Shown here in pieces: positions 1-9,774 of a DNA stretch of 64,000 nucleotides; position 1 is the stretch's first letter; each line of letters begins with the position of its first letter. This DNA comes from Paracoccaceae bacterium (GTDB lineage: Bacteria > Pseudomonadota > Alphaproteobacteria > Rhodobacterales > Rhodobacteraceae). The position numbers and the translations under genes were made by a program. The notes beneath the pieces were generated by a model. The model saw nothing but the letters and a program-made list of their open reading frames with translations, was not told the DNA's origin and did no database searches. The stretch lies in NCBI GenBank assembly GCA_018222585.1, contig JAAFAB010000003.1, positions 662,151 to 726,150 of the forward strand, given 5' to 3'.

Positions 1-138
1 GCCGTCGGCCGTCGCGCCTCTCGCGTCGCCTGCGGCGCCTGACCCCTCCCGCACTTTCCGATCGGTCCCCAAGGGCCGGTGTTTCCCGCGCCCGCGTTTC
101 ACGCTAAGGCGGGGAGACCAGCGGAAAGGGGCGCGGAG

Positions 139-543
139 ATGATCATCGGAATCGGCACGGATCTGGCCAATATCGAGCGCATCCAGGGTGTCCTCGACCG
201 CCACGGCGACCGCTTCCGCAATCGCGTCTTCACCGAAATCGAACAGGCCAAGGCCGCCCGTCGCAAGGACGAGGCGGGCACCTATGCCAAACGCTGGGCC
301 GCGAAAGAGGCCTGTTCGAAGGCGCTCGGCACCGGGCTTGCCATGGGCATCGCCTGGAAGGACATGGCGGTGACCAACCTGCGCACGGGCCAGCCCGTCA
401 TGCACCTGACCGGCTGGGCCGCCGCGCGACTGGCCGAGATGACGCCGCCGGGCCACGAGGCCATCGTCCATGTCACCCTCACCGATGACCACCCCTGGGC
501 CCAGGCTTTCGTGGTGATCGAGGCACGCCCGATCAGGGGCTAG
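139..543 (+). CDS. acpS: Holo-[acyl-carrier-protein] synthase
   Basis: Transfers 4'-phosphopantetheine from CoA to apo-ACP, activating the carrier for fatty acid synthesis in the cytosol. The 134-residue protein has the normal AcpS length. The Mg-binding GIGTDL motif (Asp8) and the [14 protein letters not shown] motif (Glu57) are both visible. I chose ATG 139 because the protein then begins directly with MIIGIGTDL and a GGAG box lies just upstream; an in-frame ATG at 79 would add 20 residues unlike the family. It heads the acpS-lepB-rnc-era-recO cluster usual in Rhodobacterales. The gap to lepB is long and holds an inverted REP-like repeat. Confidence 0.96.
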   Translation: MIIGIGTDLANIERIQGVLDRHGDRFRNRVFTEIEQAKAARRKDEAGTYAKRWAAKEACSKALGTGLAMGIAWKDMAVTNLRTGQPVMHLTGWAAARLAEMTPPGHEAIVHVTLTDDHPWAQAFVVIEARPIRG

Positions 544-560
544 GATGATCTGCGGTGTCG

Positions 561-681
561 GATGCCTCCGGCGGGAGTATTTGTGGCCGTCGAATAGATG
601 TAAGAGGCCCTTCTATCTATTCGATGGCTGAAAATACTCCGGGGGACTCCGCGAAGCGGAGGGGGGCAGAGCCCCCTCCCC
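561..681. repeat. REP-like intergenic repeat, inverted pair (copy 1)
   Basis: This is most of the 312-base acpS-lepB gap. Two facing copies of a unit (core GGCTGAAAATACTCC; here GGAGTATTTGTGGCC on one side and GGCTGAAAATACTCC on the other) flank a short centre. They are followed by a CTCCGC/GCGGAG hairpin and the palindrome GGGGGCAGAGCCCCC. The same unit recurs at 14187, 29342, 47556, 52555, 54115 and 60380. No reading frame in the gap looks coding. The remaining bases to 855 hold no recognisable signal beyond a weak AAGGA before lepB. Confidence 0.85.
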
Positions 682-855
682 GGACCGCCTTCGTCGAGCA
701 CCCTCCGACCGAGCCTGAGCCCTTTGCAACACGTTCCTGAGACCGCCCGGCGGAAATCCCCGTCCCTCTGTTGACTTGATCCCTTCGCCCCCGCATGAAG
801 CCAAGGCTGCCCTCGCGGGGGACAGTGGGGAAACAGGCAGAAGGACCGGACGGTC

Positions 856-1701
856 ATGGCGCGCAGCAGCGGCGACGGCGAGAGCAGTTTCATCTGGGAA
901 ACCATCAAGACGATCTTCTGGGCACTGATCATCGCGGGGGTGTTCCGCTCGATCTTCTTCCAGCCCTTCTGGATCCCCTCGGGCTCGATGAAGGACACTC
1001 TGCTGGTCGGGGATTTCCTCTTCGTCAACAAGATGTCCTACGGCTATTCCTACGCCTCCTGCCCGAACATCCGCATCAATCGCCTCGGGGTCGATCTCGA
1101 CGCGAAGGATATCTGTTTCTTCCTCGATGGCGACAATACCCGGGTGCTGGGCTCCGAGCCCGAGCGCGGCGACGTGGTGGTCTTCCGCCACCCGGTCACC
1201 GGCGAGGACTACATCAAGCGGGTCATCGGCCTGCCCGGCGACAGGATCCAGATGATCGACTCGGTGCTGCACATCAACGGCGAGGCGGTTCAGATGGAAC
1301 CCGCCGGCAATTTCGTCGAGACCTATGAACCGCAGGGTCCCCAGGGCCGCCGTCCGCGCTGCTTCAACGCTCCGGTGGGCCTTGGCGGCGAATGCATCAA
1401 GGAACGCTATACCGAGACCCTGCCCAACGGGGTCAGCCACGACATCCTGAACGTCGGCTATTCCGCCTCGGCCGATGATACCGGCGTCTTCGAAGTGCCC
1501 GCGGGTGAGTACTTCATGATGGGCGACAATCGCGACAACTCGACCGACTCGCGCTTCGCACAGTCCCGCGACGGCGTGGGCTTCGTGCCCTACGAGAACA
1601 TCATCGGTCGCGCCGACCGGGTGGTCTTCTCTTCGGGCGGACGCTCGCTGCTGTTCTTCTGGGACTGGCGCAAGGACCGTTTCCTGGAACCGATCAGCTG
1701 A
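856..1701 (+). CDS. lepB: Signal peptidase I
   Basis: Membrane-bound serine/lysine protease that cleaves Sec and Tat signal peptides at the outer face of the inner membrane. The 281-residue protein has one N-terminal membrane anchor (about residues 13-34). The box-B motif PSGSM follows with the catalytic Ser44. The catalytic Lys121 lies in DYIKRVIGLPGD, and box E is MGDNRDNSTDSR near residue 222. It lies between acpS and rnc on the same strand. A strong hairpin at 1723-1757 follows the stop, so it may be transcribed apart from rnc. Confidence 0.97.
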   Translation: MARSSGDGESSFIWETIKTIFWALIIAGVFRSIFFQPFWIPSGSMKDTLLVGDFLFVNKMSYGYSYASCPNIRINRLGVDLDAKDICFFLDGDNTRVLGSEPERGDVVVFRHPVTGEDYIKRVIGLPGDRIQMIDSVLHINGEAVQMEPAGNFVETYEPQGPQGRRPRCFNAPVGLGGECIKERYTETLPNGVSHDILNVGYSASADDTGVFEVPAGEYFMMGDNRDNSTDSRFAQSRDGVGFVPYENIIGRADRVVFSSGGRSLLFFWDWRKDRFLEPIS

Positions 1702-1722
1702 TCGGGGGAACCACGCTGACAG

Positions 1723-1757
1723 GCCGCGGCGGGCGCCCTTGCACCCGCCGCGGCTTT
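1723..1757 (+). terminator. Probable rho-independent terminator after lepB
   Basis: A perfect 11-bp stem (GCCGCGGCGGG at 1723-1733 with CCCGCCGCGGC at 1744-1754) has a 10-base loop and is followed by TTTGCGCTTTC. The T-run is short, so termination may be partial and rnc could receive read-through. Confidence 0.6.
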
Positions 1758-1795
1758 GCGCTTTCTAGGGCGGCATCGCAGGATCCGAGGCGCCG

Positions 1796-2485
1796 ATGAA
1801 GATTTCCACCGAGATGAGAGCCTTCCAGGAGCGGCTGGGACATGAGTTCGCCCGGCCCGAGCTGATGCTGCGCGCCGTCACCCATTCCTCGATGTCCTCG
1901 CCGACCCGGCCCGACAACCAGCGGCTCGAGTTCCTCGGCGACCGGGTGCTGGGCCTGGTCATGGCCGAGGCGCTGCTGAAAGAGGACAGGGGCGCCAGCG
2001 AAGGCCAGCTGGCGCCGCGCTTCAACGCCCTTGTCCGCAAGGAGACCTGTGCCGACATCGCCCGCGAGATCGAGCTGGGCGAGGTGCTGAAGCTGGGCCG
2101 GTCCGAACAGATGTCGGGCGGACGGCGCAAGCAGGCCCTGCTGGGCGACGCCATGGAGGCGGTGATTGCCGCCGTCTACCTGGACGCCGGTTTCGATGTC
2201 GCGCAGGCGATGATCCTGCGGCTCTGGGGCAAGCGTATCGCCGAGGTCGAGGAAGACGCCCGCGACGCCAAGACCGCGCTGCAGGAATGGGCCCAGGCCC
2301 GCCGCCTGCCGCCTCCCGCCTATGTCGAGACCGCCCGCGAGGGGCCGGACCATGCGCCGGTGTTCACCATTGCCGCGCGCCTGAAGACCGGCGAGGAGGC
2401 CAGCGCCACAGCCTCCTCCAAGCGCGCCGCCGAGCAATCCGCCGCCGCCGCGCTGCTGGCGCGACTGGAAAGCCGCAAGGCATGA
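1796..2485 (+). CDS. rnc: Ribonuclease III
   Basis: Double-strand-specific endoribonuclease that processes rRNA precursors and structured mRNAs. The 229-residue protein has the family signature [13 protein letters not shown] at 41-53. The acidic catalytic set is Glu45, Asp49, Asp118 and Glu121 (the last two in [12 protein letters not shown]). A double-stranded-RNA-binding domain occupies about 155-226. A GAGG box lies 6-9 bases before ATG 1796. The stop overlaps the start of the EamA transporter gene by four bases (ATGA), so the two are translationally coupled. Confidence 0.97.
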   Translation: MKISTEMRAFQERLGHEFARPELMLRAVTHSSMSSPTRPDNQRLEFLGDRVLGLVMAEALLKEDRGASEGQLAPRFNALVRKETCADIAREIELGEVLKLGRSEQMSGGRRKQALLGDAMEAVIAAVYLDAGFDVAQAMILRLWGKRIAEVEEDARDAKTALQEWAQARRLPPPAYVETAREGPDHAPVFTIAARLKTGEEASATASSKRAAEQSAAAALLARLESRKA

Positions 2486-3357
2486 GCGGCAACGTGAAGG
2501 GCAGCCTGTTCATGGTGCTGGCCATGCTGGGCTTTGCCATCGAGGATGCGATCTTCAAGGGCCTGGCCCAGGATCTGCCGCCGGGCTTCACGACGCTTCT
2601 GTTCGGGCTGACCGGCGCGGTGCTCTTCGCCGGACTCTGCCTCGCCCGCGGCGAGACGCCGATCACCCGCGAGGCGCTGCGCCCGCGCCTGCTGATCCGC
2701 TCGGGCATCGAGCTGGTCGGGCGGCTGTTCTTTGCCCTGGCGCTGGCCTTCACGCCGCTCTCTTCGACCTCGGCCATCCTGCAGGCCGCGCCGCTGGTGG
2801 TGACCTTCGGCGCCGCGATCCTGCTGGGCGAGAAGGTCGGCCCGCGCCGCTGGACCGCCATGGCCGTCGGCTTCTCCGGGGTGCTGCTGATCATCAAGCC
2901 GACCCCCGCCGCCTTCGAGCCCGCCTCGATCTTCGCCCTGCTGGGCATGATCGGCTTCGCGGGCCGCGACCTGGCCACGCGCATGGCGCCGCCGACGGTC
3001 TCGGGCTGGCAGCTCGGCACGCTGGGCTTCCTGGTGGTCTTCGTCGCCGGGGCGATCTTCATGGGCTTCGACAGCGCCCCGCCGCGCCTGCCCGCCCCGG
3101 GCGAGGCGCTGCGGTTGCTGATGCTGGGCGTGACAGGGGTCTCGGCCTATGCGGCGCTGACGGTGGCCATGCGCTCGGGCGAGGTCTCGGTGGTGGCGCC
3201 CTTCCGCTATTCGCGGCTGCTGGTGGCGCTGGTGCTGGCCTATCTCTTCTTTGGCGAGCGGCCCGACCTCTGGACCCTCGCGGGCGGGGTCCTGATCGTC
3301 GTCTCGGGCAGCTACACCCTGATCCGCTCGGGCAGGGTCGCGGCCAAAGGCCAGTAA
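2482..3357 (+). CDS. EamA-family (DMT superfamily) transporter
   Basis: Predicted inner-membrane metabolite transporter of 291 residues with about ten hydrophobic segments and two internally similar EamA halves (about 5-140 and 150-285). Conserved family patches such as [22 protein letters not shown] and the second-half [17 protein letters not shown] are visible. It starts at ATG 2482, inside the rnc stop. The substrate cannot be told from sequence. A second unrelated-position EamA gene lies at 26679. The gene sits between rnc and era, so it is probably carried by the housekeeping transcript. Confidence 0.88.
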   Translation: MSGNVKGSLFMVLAMLGFAIEDAIFKGLAQDLPPGFTTLLFGLTGAVLFAGLCLARGETPITREALRPRLLIRSGIELVGRLFFALALAFTPLSSTSAILQAAPLVVTFGAAILLGEKVGPRRWTAMAVGFSGVLLIIKPTPAAFEPASIFALLGMIGFAGRDLATRMAPPTVSGWQLGTLGFLVVFVAGAIFMGFDSAPPRLPAPGEALRLLMLGVTGVSAYAALTVAMRSGEVSVVAPFRYSRLLVALVLAYLFFGERPDLWTLAGGVLIVVSGSYTLIRSGRVAAKGQ

Positions 3358-3421
3358 AGACAGGGCTGGCGCGCTGCTGTAAAAGGCCGTAGAGAGCGCA
3401 CTCGCTTCAAGGATGCTGCAC

Positions 3422-4330
3422 ATGAGTACCAAGGCCGGTTTCGTCGCCCTGATCGGAGAGCCCAATGCGGGCAAGTCGACCCTGACCAATCGGATCGTCG
3501 GGGCCAAGGTCTCGATCGTGACGCACAAGGTGCAGACCACGCGGGCGCGGATCCGGGGCGTGGCGCTGGAGGGCGACAGCCAGATCGTGCTGGTCGACAC
3601 CCCCGGGTTGTTCAAGCCGCGCCGCCGCCTGGATCGCGCCATGGTCGCCGCCGCCTGGGGCGGGGCCGCCGATGCAGACGTGATCGTGCTGTTGATCGAG
3701 GCGCACCGCGGCATCACCGATGGCGTGGGCAAGATCCTGGACGGACTGGCCGAACTGCCCAAGGGCCGCCGCGTGGCGCTGGCGATCAACAAGATCGACC
3801 GGGTCGAAGCCCCGGTGCTGCTGGCGCTGACCGAGGCGATGAACGAGCGCTACGCCTTCGAACGCACCTTCATGATCTCGGCCGAGAAGGGCCACGGCGT
3901 GCAGGATCTGCGTGAATGGCTGGCGGGCGAGATGCCGGAAAGCCCCTGGCTCTATCCCGAGGACCAGATCGCCGATCTGCCGATGCGCATGATCGCCGCC
4001 GAGATGACCCGCGAGAAGCTGACCCTGCGCCTGCACCAGGAACTGCCCTACCAGCTGACCGTCGAGACGGAACACTGGACCGAACGCGAGGATGGCTCGG
4101 CCCGCATCGACCAGATGATCTACGTTGCCCGGGACGGCCACAAGGGCATCATCCTCGGCAAGAAGGGCGAGACGATCAAGGCCATCTCGAAGGCCGCCCG
4201 CGAAGAGCTGGAGGAGTTCCTGGGCCGCAAGGTGCACCTGTTCCTGCAGGTCAAGCTGCGCGAGAACTGGCTGGAAGAGGCCGAGCGCTATTCCGAGATG
4301 GGCCTGGACTTCAAGGACGGCAACCGCTGA
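3422..4330 (+). CDS. era: GTPase Era
   Basis: Essential GTPase that binds 16S rRNA and assists 30S subunit maturation. All GTPase motifs are present: G1 GEPNAGKST (residues 12-20), G3 DTPGLF and G4 NKID. A C-terminal KH RNA-binding domain contains the GxxG loop in ILGKKGETIK. I chose ATG 3422 over the in-frame ATG 3413 because an AAGGA box at 3409-3413 is correctly spaced only for 3422. At 302 residues the protein has the usual length. It is co-directional with rnc and recO. Confidence 0.97.
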   Translation: MSTKAGFVALIGEPNAGKSTLTNRIVGAKVSIVTHKVQTTRARIRGVALEGDSQIVLVDTPGLFKPRRRLDRAMVAAAWGGAADADVIVLLIEAHRGITDGVGKILDGLAELPKGRRVALAINKIDRVEAPVLLALTEAMNERYAFERTFMISAEKGHGVQDLREWLAGEMPESPWLYPEDQIADLPMRMIAAEMTREKLTLRLHQELPYQLTVETEHWTEREDGSARIDQMIYVARDGHKGIILGKKGETIKAISKAAREELEEFLGRKVHLFLQVKLRENWLEEAERYSEMGLDFKDGNR

Positions 4331-4337
4331 GGGGGCT

Positions 4338-4520
4338 CTAGTCCTCGCGCTGTCGGGCCCGCTTGCGGCGCGCCATGCCGGACCAGAGCACCCCGAAGAT
4401 CAGCAGCAGCGCGCCGACGACGTTCAGCCCGGCGCCATGCAGCCCTGAAACCATGCCGGTGAAGAAGGCGGCGCTGGCGGCGATGCCGAGCGCGATCAGG
4501 AAGAGGGCGGGCAGGGGCAT
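4338..4520 (-). CDS. Small two-helix membrane protein, function unknown
   Basis: This 60-residue protein has two hydrophobic helices (about residues 4-23 and 33-49) and a basic tail rich in Arg and Lys. A GGAG box lies about six bases before the ATG on the minus strand. Its tail-to-tail position with era, the good ribosome-binding site and the coherent two-helix design argue that it is real. No family is recognised and no function is proposed. Confidence 0.6.
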   Translation of the reverse strand: MPLPALFLIALGIAASAAFFTGMVSGLHGAGLNVVGALLLIFGVLWSGMARRKRARQRED

Positions 4521-4665
4521 GAAGGCTCCGTCGCTGGTTCGTCGGGTCGCGGCAGGCTAGGGGCTGACTTCGGCGAAAGAAAGGCAGGCGCTCCGCGGGA
4601 TCTTCCGCGACCCCTGCCACCCTTGGATGCGGGCACCGCGCCCGCCCTGCAGACAGGAGCCGCAC

Positions 4666-4995
4666 ATGCGCCTGACCACCCGTTTCTGGATCGATGCCTA
4701 CCTGACCCGGCTGCGCCTCTACGATATCCCGGCCTTCGTCACTGCCCATGGCGATGACACTGCCGGCGCCGTGCTGATCAAGATGAACACGCTCGACGGG
4801 CAGGGGGCGCTCTATGAACGTCGCTTCGACCTGATGACCGGGGATCGCCGCTGGATGGTGCTGGCCGAGGGCGACGAGGCCGAGGTGGATGCAGCAGCCC
4901 GGCGCCAGCAGGGCTATGATCCCGATCTCTGGGTGGTCGAGGTCGAGGACCGCCAGGGCCGTCACCTGCTGGACGAGCCCGGCCTGTCTGACTGA
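4666..4995 (+). CDS. DUF1491 family protein
   Basis: A 109-residue cytosolic protein that matches my memory of DUF1491, a family of unknown function found beside era and recO in Rhodobacterales. Typical stretches are the start MRLTTRFWIDAYLTRL and the C-terminal DPDLWVVEVEDR. ATG 4666 is chosen over 4627 because an AGGAG box lies just before it and the family starts here. Its conserved neighbourhood with era/recO is the only functional clue. Confidence 0.85.
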   Translation: MRLTTRFWIDAYLTRLRLYDIPAFVTAHGDDTAGAVLIKMNTLDGQGALYERRFDLMTGDRRWMVLAEGDEAEVDAAARRQQGYDPDLWVVEVEDRQGRHLLDEPGLSD

Positions 4996-4998
4996 GCG

Positions 4999-5637
4999 TC
5001 AGCGCCGGATCAGCCGCGCCAGGAAGATCAGCACCAGCCCGCCGGCGAAGAAGGCCAATCCGATGATGCCGGACCAGACCGCGACTCCGTCCCAGCGGAC
5101 CTGACCCGGGTCGAGGAAGAAATAGGGATACCTGCCGTCCGCGTTGCCCCGCGCCAGCGCGTAGAGGATATAGAGCGCGGGCCAGGACAGCCAGGCGATC
5201 GCCGCCCCCATGCGCAGCGGTGTCTTGCGCCCGAAGCAGGCCCACCACAGGAAGACCGCCACCGGCAGGACCGTGTGCAGCCCGTGGCTGGCCCAGAAGT
5301 CGATGCCGGTCAGAGGTTTGCCCAGCAGGGCGTGATAGATCACCCCGGTCAGGGCCTCCCACAGGGTGATCCCTCCGATCCACAGGCGGTGGACGCCGCC
5401 GCCGCTCATGCTCATGCCTAGGAAGGTCAGCAGGGTCAGCACCGCGGTCAGGTTGGTGAAGTAGCGCGCCCGGTTCCAGAGCACCTGGCCAAGGCTGTCG
5501 TCCGGGTTCGCGGCCATGGTCGCCAGCATCTGCGCGACGAGGGCCGCGAAGGCAAGAAGGGCGATCAGGCGGGCGGTGACCCTGGCAGGCGACGAGAGGG
5601 CGTTGCTGCGAAAATCCATGTGCGGAAGCTGCGCCAT
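4999..5637 (-). CDS. Pr6Pr-family integral membrane protein
   Basis: A 212-residue protein with six predicted transmembrane segments. Family-type motifs include NRARYFTNLTAV, a conserved SHGLHTVLP segment and YPYFFLDP before the last helix. This resembles the Pr6Pr/FAR-17a-like bacterial membrane family, whose function is not known. ATG 5637 is the farthest start; ATG 5619 (MDFRSN) is an alternative 18 bases downstream. Its 5' end faces recO, leaving only about 40 bases for both promoters. Confidence 0.75.
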   Translation of the reverse strand: MAQLPHMDFRSNALSSPARVTARLIALLAFAALVAQMLATMAANPDDSLGQVLWNRARYFTNLTAVLTLLTFLGMSMSGGGVHRLWIGGITLWEALTGVIYHALLGKPLTGIDFWASHGLHTVLPVAVFLWWACFGRKTPLRMGAAIAWLSWPALYILYALARGNADGRYPYFFLDPGQVRWDGVAVWSGIIGLAFFAGGLVLIFLARLIRR

Positions 5638-5675
5638 CTTGTCCCCGGTCGCAAGCCCGACGATGATGCATCGGC

Positions 5676-6416
5676 ATGGAATGGCGCGACGAGGGAATCC
5701 TGCTGGCGGTGCGTCCGCACGGCGAAAGCGCGGTCATCGCCGAGGTCTTCACCCCGGCGCGGGGCCGCCATGCCGGACTCGTGCGTGGCGGGGCCTCGCG
5801 CCGCCTGGCGCCGGTGCTGCAACCGGGCGCGCAGCTCGACATCAGCTGGCGCGCGCGGTTGGAGGACCACCTGGGCAATTTCACCGTCGAGCCGATCCGC
5901 TCTCGTGCGGCGGCCAGCCTGGGCGACCGGCTGGCCCTGGCCGGGCTGGGGGCGGTCTGTGCCCTGCTCAGCTTCAGCCTGCCCGAGCGCGAGGCCCATC
6001 CGCGGCTCTATCGGCAGACCGAACAGCTTCTGGACCTGCTGGAGCAGGGCGAGGTCTGGCCGCTGGCCTACCTGAGGTGGGAGCAGGCGTTGCTGGAGGA
6101 CACGGGCTTTGGCCTCGATCTGAGCGCCTGCGCGGTGACCGGCGCGACCGAGGGGCTGGTCTATGTTTCGCCCCGTACCGGGCGGGCGGTGACTGTGGCG
6201 GGGGCGGGGGATTACGCGGACCGGCTGCTGCCCCTGCCGCCGGTGCTGCGCGGCGAGGGCGAGGCCCCCGATGCCGAGGTTTTCGAGGCGCTGCGGGTCA
6301 CCGGTCATTTCCTGGAAAACCACCTGGCGCCCGATCTGGGCACCAGGCCGCTGCCCGATGCGCGGGCGCGGCTGGTGCGGTTGATCGGCAAGCGGGTGGC
6401 GGTGGCGCCGGAGTGA
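5676..6416 (+). CDS. recO: DNA repair protein RecO
   Basis: RecFOR pathway mediator that loads RecA onto SSB-coated single-stranded DNA. The 246-residue protein has an N-terminal OB-fold (about 1-80, starting [17 protein letters not shown]) and an alpha-helical C-terminal domain. The zinc-binding cysteine cluster of some RecO proteins is reduced here to one Cys in [11 protein letters not shown], which I believe is common in this bacterial group. It closes the conserved acpS-lepB-rnc-era-recO series. Confidence 0.94.
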   Translation: MEWRDEGILLAVRPHGESAVIAEVFTPARGRHAGLVRGGASRRLAPVLQPGAQLDISWRARLEDHLGNFTVEPIRSRAAASLGDRLALAGLGAVCALLSFSLPEREAHPRLYRQTEQLLDLLEQGEVWPLAYLRWEQALLEDTGFGLDLSACAVTGATEGLVYVSPRTGRAVTVAGAGDYADRLLPLPPVLRGEGEAPDAEVFEALRVTGHFLENHLAPDLGTRPLPDARARLVRLIGKRVAVAPE

Positions 6417-6443
6417 ACACCCGGCGCCGGGGGTGGCTGGCGC

Positions 6444-6977
6444 CTAGCGCAGGGCCAGCACCAGATCGACCAGCGTGTCGAGCGCCGCGGGGCCCTCGGT
6501 CTGGTCATCGTCGCTGATCTGCCCCATGCCGATCTGCGCGGCATAGAGCAGCCGGGCGATGGCGGGATTGGTCACCCCGATCTTCACCAGCAGTTCCTGC
6601 ATCTGGCCCAGCCGGGCGGCATCGATCTCGGCCATGGTCTCGGCGGCGGAGGCATCCGTGCGCGCCCAGGCCCGCATGGCGCCTTCGGCGGCGCGGTCCT
6701 CTCCGAACCCCTCGCGGACAATCTGGTGCAGGCGACTGACGGCCTCCTGCCGGTCGGCCGGGGTTTCGCCCAGGTCCGAGGCCGCACTGCCCCAGAATTG
6801 GAGCAGCGCCTTGCGGTAGGCGGGAACATCGGGGAAATGCCAGTAGAACGAGCCCTTGGTGGTCTCGAGATTACGGGCAAGGGCTTCGGCCTTCAAAGCC
6901 TCGGGACCGGAGGCTGAGAGGGCGTCCAGACCGGCGCGAAGCCAGTCGTCTGGGGAAAGACGGGACCGTTTACTCAT
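6444..6977 (-). CDS. TetR/AcrR family transcriptional regulator
   Basis: A 177-residue repressor-type protein. The N-terminal helix-turn-helix spans about residues 10-55, with the classic TetR ending TTKGSFYWHFPDVPAYRKALL. The C-terminal ligand-binding domain is variable and gives no substrate. It is convergent with recO. The 196 bases upstream (6978-7173) contain no obvious palindromic operator or gene. The ligand and targets are unknown. Confidence 0.9.
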   Translation of the reverse strand: MSKRSRLSPDDWLRAGLDALSASGPEALKAEALARNLETTKGSFYWHFPDVPAYRKALLQFWGSAASDLGETPADRQEAVSRLHQIVREGFGEDRAAEGAMRAWARTDASAAETMAEIDAARLGQMQELLVKIGVTNPAIARLLYAAQIGMGQISDDDQTEGPAALDTLVDLVLALR

Positions 6978-7173
6978 GTCCGAAACCTAGCCGAGCCGCC
7001 GCAGCGCAGCAATCAAGACCAAGGATGCAGGCGGCGCGAAATGGCGGGCAGGCGCCACTTCCACCTGTGATTGAGCGAATTGCCGCCGAATCCATGAGCA
7101 AACTGAAACAAATGCATCCCTCTCGCCGGAAGGGAATGCCTATTCACGTCAGTATGGTCAGCCCCGGGAGGCT

Positions 7174-7863
7174 CTACTCGGGTGCCGTCACGGCAAGTTC
7201 GACGGGGGCGAGTCCTGCAACCTCGCCGCGAAGCCGGGCGCCGGGGCCGACGGCGCCGATACCCTCGGGGGTGCCGGTGTAGATCAGGTCTCCGGGGGCC
7301 AGGTGGTAGAAGCCGGAAAGGTGCGACAGCAGCGCGGGGACATCGTGAAGCATCTTGTCCAGAGTCGACTCCTGCCGGGTCACGCCGTCGACCTCCAGGC
7401 GGATCGCCTGGGCGCCCGGGGTGCCGAACTCGGCGGCCCGGGTGATCGCACCGATGACCGCCGAGCCCTCACCGTCCTTCGCCAGGTCCCAGGGCAGGCC
7501 CTTCGACTTGGCGGTGGCCTGCAGGTCGCGGCGCGTCATGTCCAGCCCGCTGGCATAGCCATAGACCGCCGCCAGGCAGTCGCCGGGCGCGGCGCGGAAC
7601 AGCGGGGCGCCGAGGGCCAGCACCAGCTCGATCTCGTAGTGATAATCCGCGGTGCCCGGAGGGTAGGGCAGGCTGGCGCCGCTGAGGGTCAGATGGGCCG
7701 GCGCCTTGGTGAAGTAGAAGGGTTCCGAGGGGATCTCGTTGCCCATCTCGGCGGCATGGGCGGCGTAGTTGCGCCCGACGCAGAAGATCCGGCGGACCGG
7801 GTAGCCAAGGCTCTCTCCCTGCACGGGAACCTCGGGCGGGGCGGGCAGATCGAAGAGCGGCAT
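7174..7863 (-). CDS. Fumarylacetoacetate hydrolase family protein
   Basis: A 229-residue FAH-fold enzyme of the short class, which includes fumarylpyruvate hydrolases and acylpyruvases. Visible motifs are [17 protein letters not shown] at the N-terminus, a metal-binding [12 protein letters not shown] (EIE type), and [13 protein letters not shown] near the C-terminus. The start at 7863 is supported by a GGAGG box ten bases upstream and by homology of [10 protein letters not shown]. It is divergent from ade across about 100 bases. The exact substrate is not determined by sequence. Confidence 0.9.
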   Translation of the reverse strand: MPLFDLPAPPEVPVQGESLGYPVRRIFCVGRNYAAHAAEMGNEIPSEPFYFTKAPAHLTLSGASLPYPPGTADYHYEIELVLALGAPLFRAAPGDCLAAVYGYASGLDMTRRDLQATAKSKGLPWDLAKDGEGSAVIGAITRAAEFGTPGAQAIRLEVDGVTRQESTLDKMLHDVPALLSHLSGFYHLAPGDLIYTGTPEGIGAVGPGARLRGEVAGLAPVELAVTAPE

Positions 7864-7963
7864 CGGGACCTCCTGTTGCGTGCGGCGGAGCCTAGCCGGG
7901 GCGCCGCTGCTGGACAAGCCGGGGCGGATCGGGCCTTCTGGCGCAAAGCGAAAGAGGTGCCCC

Positions 7964-9664
7964 ATGACCCAGCCCAGCCTGTCCGATCTCATTGCCGCCG
8001 GTCGGGGGGATGCCCCCGCCGATATCGTCCTGCGCGGCGGGCGGGTGTGGGATATGGTCACCGGGATGGAGATCCCCGGTGACGTGGCCATCCGTGGCAA
8101 GTGGATCGTCGGCATCGGTGCCGACTACAAGGGCGAGCAGGTCATCGACGTCACCGGCAAGCTGCTGGTGCCGGGTTTCATTGACACCCACCTGCATATC
8201 GAAAGCTCGATGGTCACGCCTTACGAGTTCGACCGCTGCGTCGGCCCGCGCGGCGTCACCACCGCCATCTGCGACCCGCACGAGATCGCCAACGTGATCG
8301 GCGTGCCCGGCATCGAATATTTCCTCGCCTGCGCCAACCGCACCCTGATGGATATCCGGGTGAACCTGTCGTCCTGCGTCCCCTCCAGCCACATGGAGAC
8401 CGCCGGCGCCGAGATCAACGCCGCCGACCTCGCCCCGCTGCGCGACCATCCGCAGGTGATCGGGCTGGCCGAGTTCATGAACTACCCCGGCGTGATCCAC
8501 CGCGACCCCGGCTGCCTGGAGAAGCTGGAGCTGTTCCGCGGCGCCCATATCGACGGCCACTGCCCGCAGCTGCTTGGCCGCGACCTGAACGCCTATGTCT
8601 CTGCCGGGATCCGCACCGAGCACGAGGCGACGACCGCCGAAGAGGCGCGCGAGAAGCTGCAGAAGGGGATGCGGGTGCTGATCCGCGAGGGCTCGGTCTC
8701 CAAGGACATGGTGGCGCTGCAACCGCTGCTGACCGACATCACCTCGGCCTACATGTGCCTGTGCACCGACGACCGGAACCCGCTGGATATCGGCGAGCAC
8801 GGGCACCTCGACTTCATGATCCGCGAGCTGATCCGCATGGGCTGCCCGCCGCTGGCGGTCTACCGCGCGGCCTCGCTGTCGGCTGCCGAGGCCTTCGGCC
8901 TGAAGGATCGCGGCCAGATCGCGCCCGGCAAGCGCGCCGATATCGTGGTGATCGACGACCCGGCCAAATGTCATGCCGAAATGGTGCTCGCCGGTGGTGT
9001 CTTGGTCGGTGACGCGGCCTTCGCCGCGCGCGAGGCGGTCGACCCCGTGGGCCGCGACTCGGTCAAGGCGCCGGTGGTCACGGGCGCCAGCTTTCGCAGC
9101 TCTGCCAACCGAGAAGAAACCGACGTGATCGGCATCATGGAAGGCAAGATCATCACCCGGCACCTGCACGAGGTGATTCCGATTGATGACGGCGACAAGC
9201 GCCCCGACCCCGCGCGCGACCTGGTGAAGATCGCGGTTGTCGAACGACATGGGCGCAACGGCAATATCGCCACCGGCTTCGTGACGGGCTTCGGGCTGCA
9301 ACGCGGCGCCATCGCCTCGACCGTCTGCCACGACCACCACAACATCGCCTGCGTCGGCGTCGATTACGACGATATGGCCCTGGCTGCGACCCGGCTGGGC
9401 GAGATCGAGGGCGGTTTCGTCGTCGTGGCCGGCGGCAAGGTTCTGGCCGAGTTGGCCCTGCCCGTCGCCGGCCTGATGAGCCTGCGCTCCTTCGAGGAGG
9501 TCCGCGATGCGCTGGTCGACCTGCGCGCTGCTGCCAAGGGCCTCGGCGTGACGCTGGAAGAGCCCTTCCTGCAACTGGCTTTCCTGGCCCTGCCGGTCAT
9601 CCCGGCGCTGAAGATCACCGACCGGGGCATGGTCGACGTGGAAAAATTCGAGATCATCTCCTGA
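7964..9664 (+). CDS. ade: Adenine deaminase
   Basis: Amidohydrolase-superfamily enzyme that deaminates adenine to hypoxanthine for purine salvage. The protein has 566 residues, normal for AdeC. The metal-binding [10 protein letters not shown] motif (about residue 70), CDPHEIANV, and the C-terminal CHDHHN motif typical of this family are present. ATG 7964 is supported by an AGAGG box and the start [15 protein letters not shown]. The intergenic region to the divergent FAH gene shows no purine-riboswitch signature that I can recognise. Confidence 0.95.
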   Translation: MTQPSLSDLIAAGRGDAPADIVLRGGRVWDMVTGMEIPGDVAIRGKWIVGIGADYKGEQVIDVTGKLLVPGFIDTHLHIESSMVTPYEFDRCVGPRGVTTAICDPHEIANVIGVPGIEYFLACANRTLMDIRVNLSSCVPSSHMETAGAEINAADLAPLRDHPQVIGLAEFMNYPGVIHRDPGCLEKLELFRGAHIDGHCPQLLGRDLNAYVSAGIRTEHEATTAEEAREKLQKGMRVLIREGSVSKDMVALQPLLTDITSAYMCLCTDDRNPLDIGEHGHLDFMIRELIRMGCPPLAVYRAASLSAAEAFGLKDRGQIAPGKRADIVVIDDPAKCHAEMVLAGGVLVGDAAFAAREAVDPVGRDSVKAPVVTGASFRSSANREETDVIGIMEGKIITRHLHEVIPIDDGDKRPDPARDLVKIAVVERHGRNGNIATGFVTGFGLQRGAIASTVCHDHHNIACVGVDYDDMALAATRLGEIEGGFVVVAGGKVLAELALPVAGLMSLRSFEEVRDALVDLRAAAKGLGVTLEEPFLQLAFLALPVIPALKITDRGMVDVEKFEIIS

Positions 9665-9668
9665 TCCA

Positions 9669-9696
9669 TTTCGCATTGCGAAACTAAATTCTGCAC
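9669..9696. promoter_or_regulatory. Palindromic operator candidate TTTCGCA-T-TGCGAAA
   Basis: A perfect 7-bp inverted repeat with a one-base centre (9669-9683) is followed by AAATTCTGCAC. It lies about 80 bases before the beta-oxidation operon and just after ade. A similar 28-base tract (19 of 28 positions identical by eye) lies at 37385-37412, upstream of the nine-gene lipid operon. TTGACC lies about 15 bases further on. Confidence 0.5.
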
Positions 9697-9774
9697 TTCT
9701 TGACCCTCCCTTGCGGAGCGCCTAACCTCGTGCCCGGAGAAGGCGCAGCCGCGCCGGAAGCGAGGGAGGGCTCC

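Noticed and set aside
2..142. Open frame from the left edge ending in a TGA that overlaps the acpS start (ATGA), possibly the end of an upstream pdxJ gene
   Set aside because: The translation is Pro/Arg-rich and does not resemble the PdxJ C-terminus; no other frame in 1-138 is convincing, so no gene is reported there.
561..681. CRISPR-like or attachment-site interpretation of the REP-like repeats
   Set aside because: Units are palindromic, widely dispersed, unequally spaced, and lack spacers, cas genes, integrase or tRNA targets.
7864..7963. Purine riboswitch upstream of adenine deaminase
   Set aside because: The region between the divergent genes is only 100 bases and shows none of the conserved loop sequences or pairing of that riboswitch.
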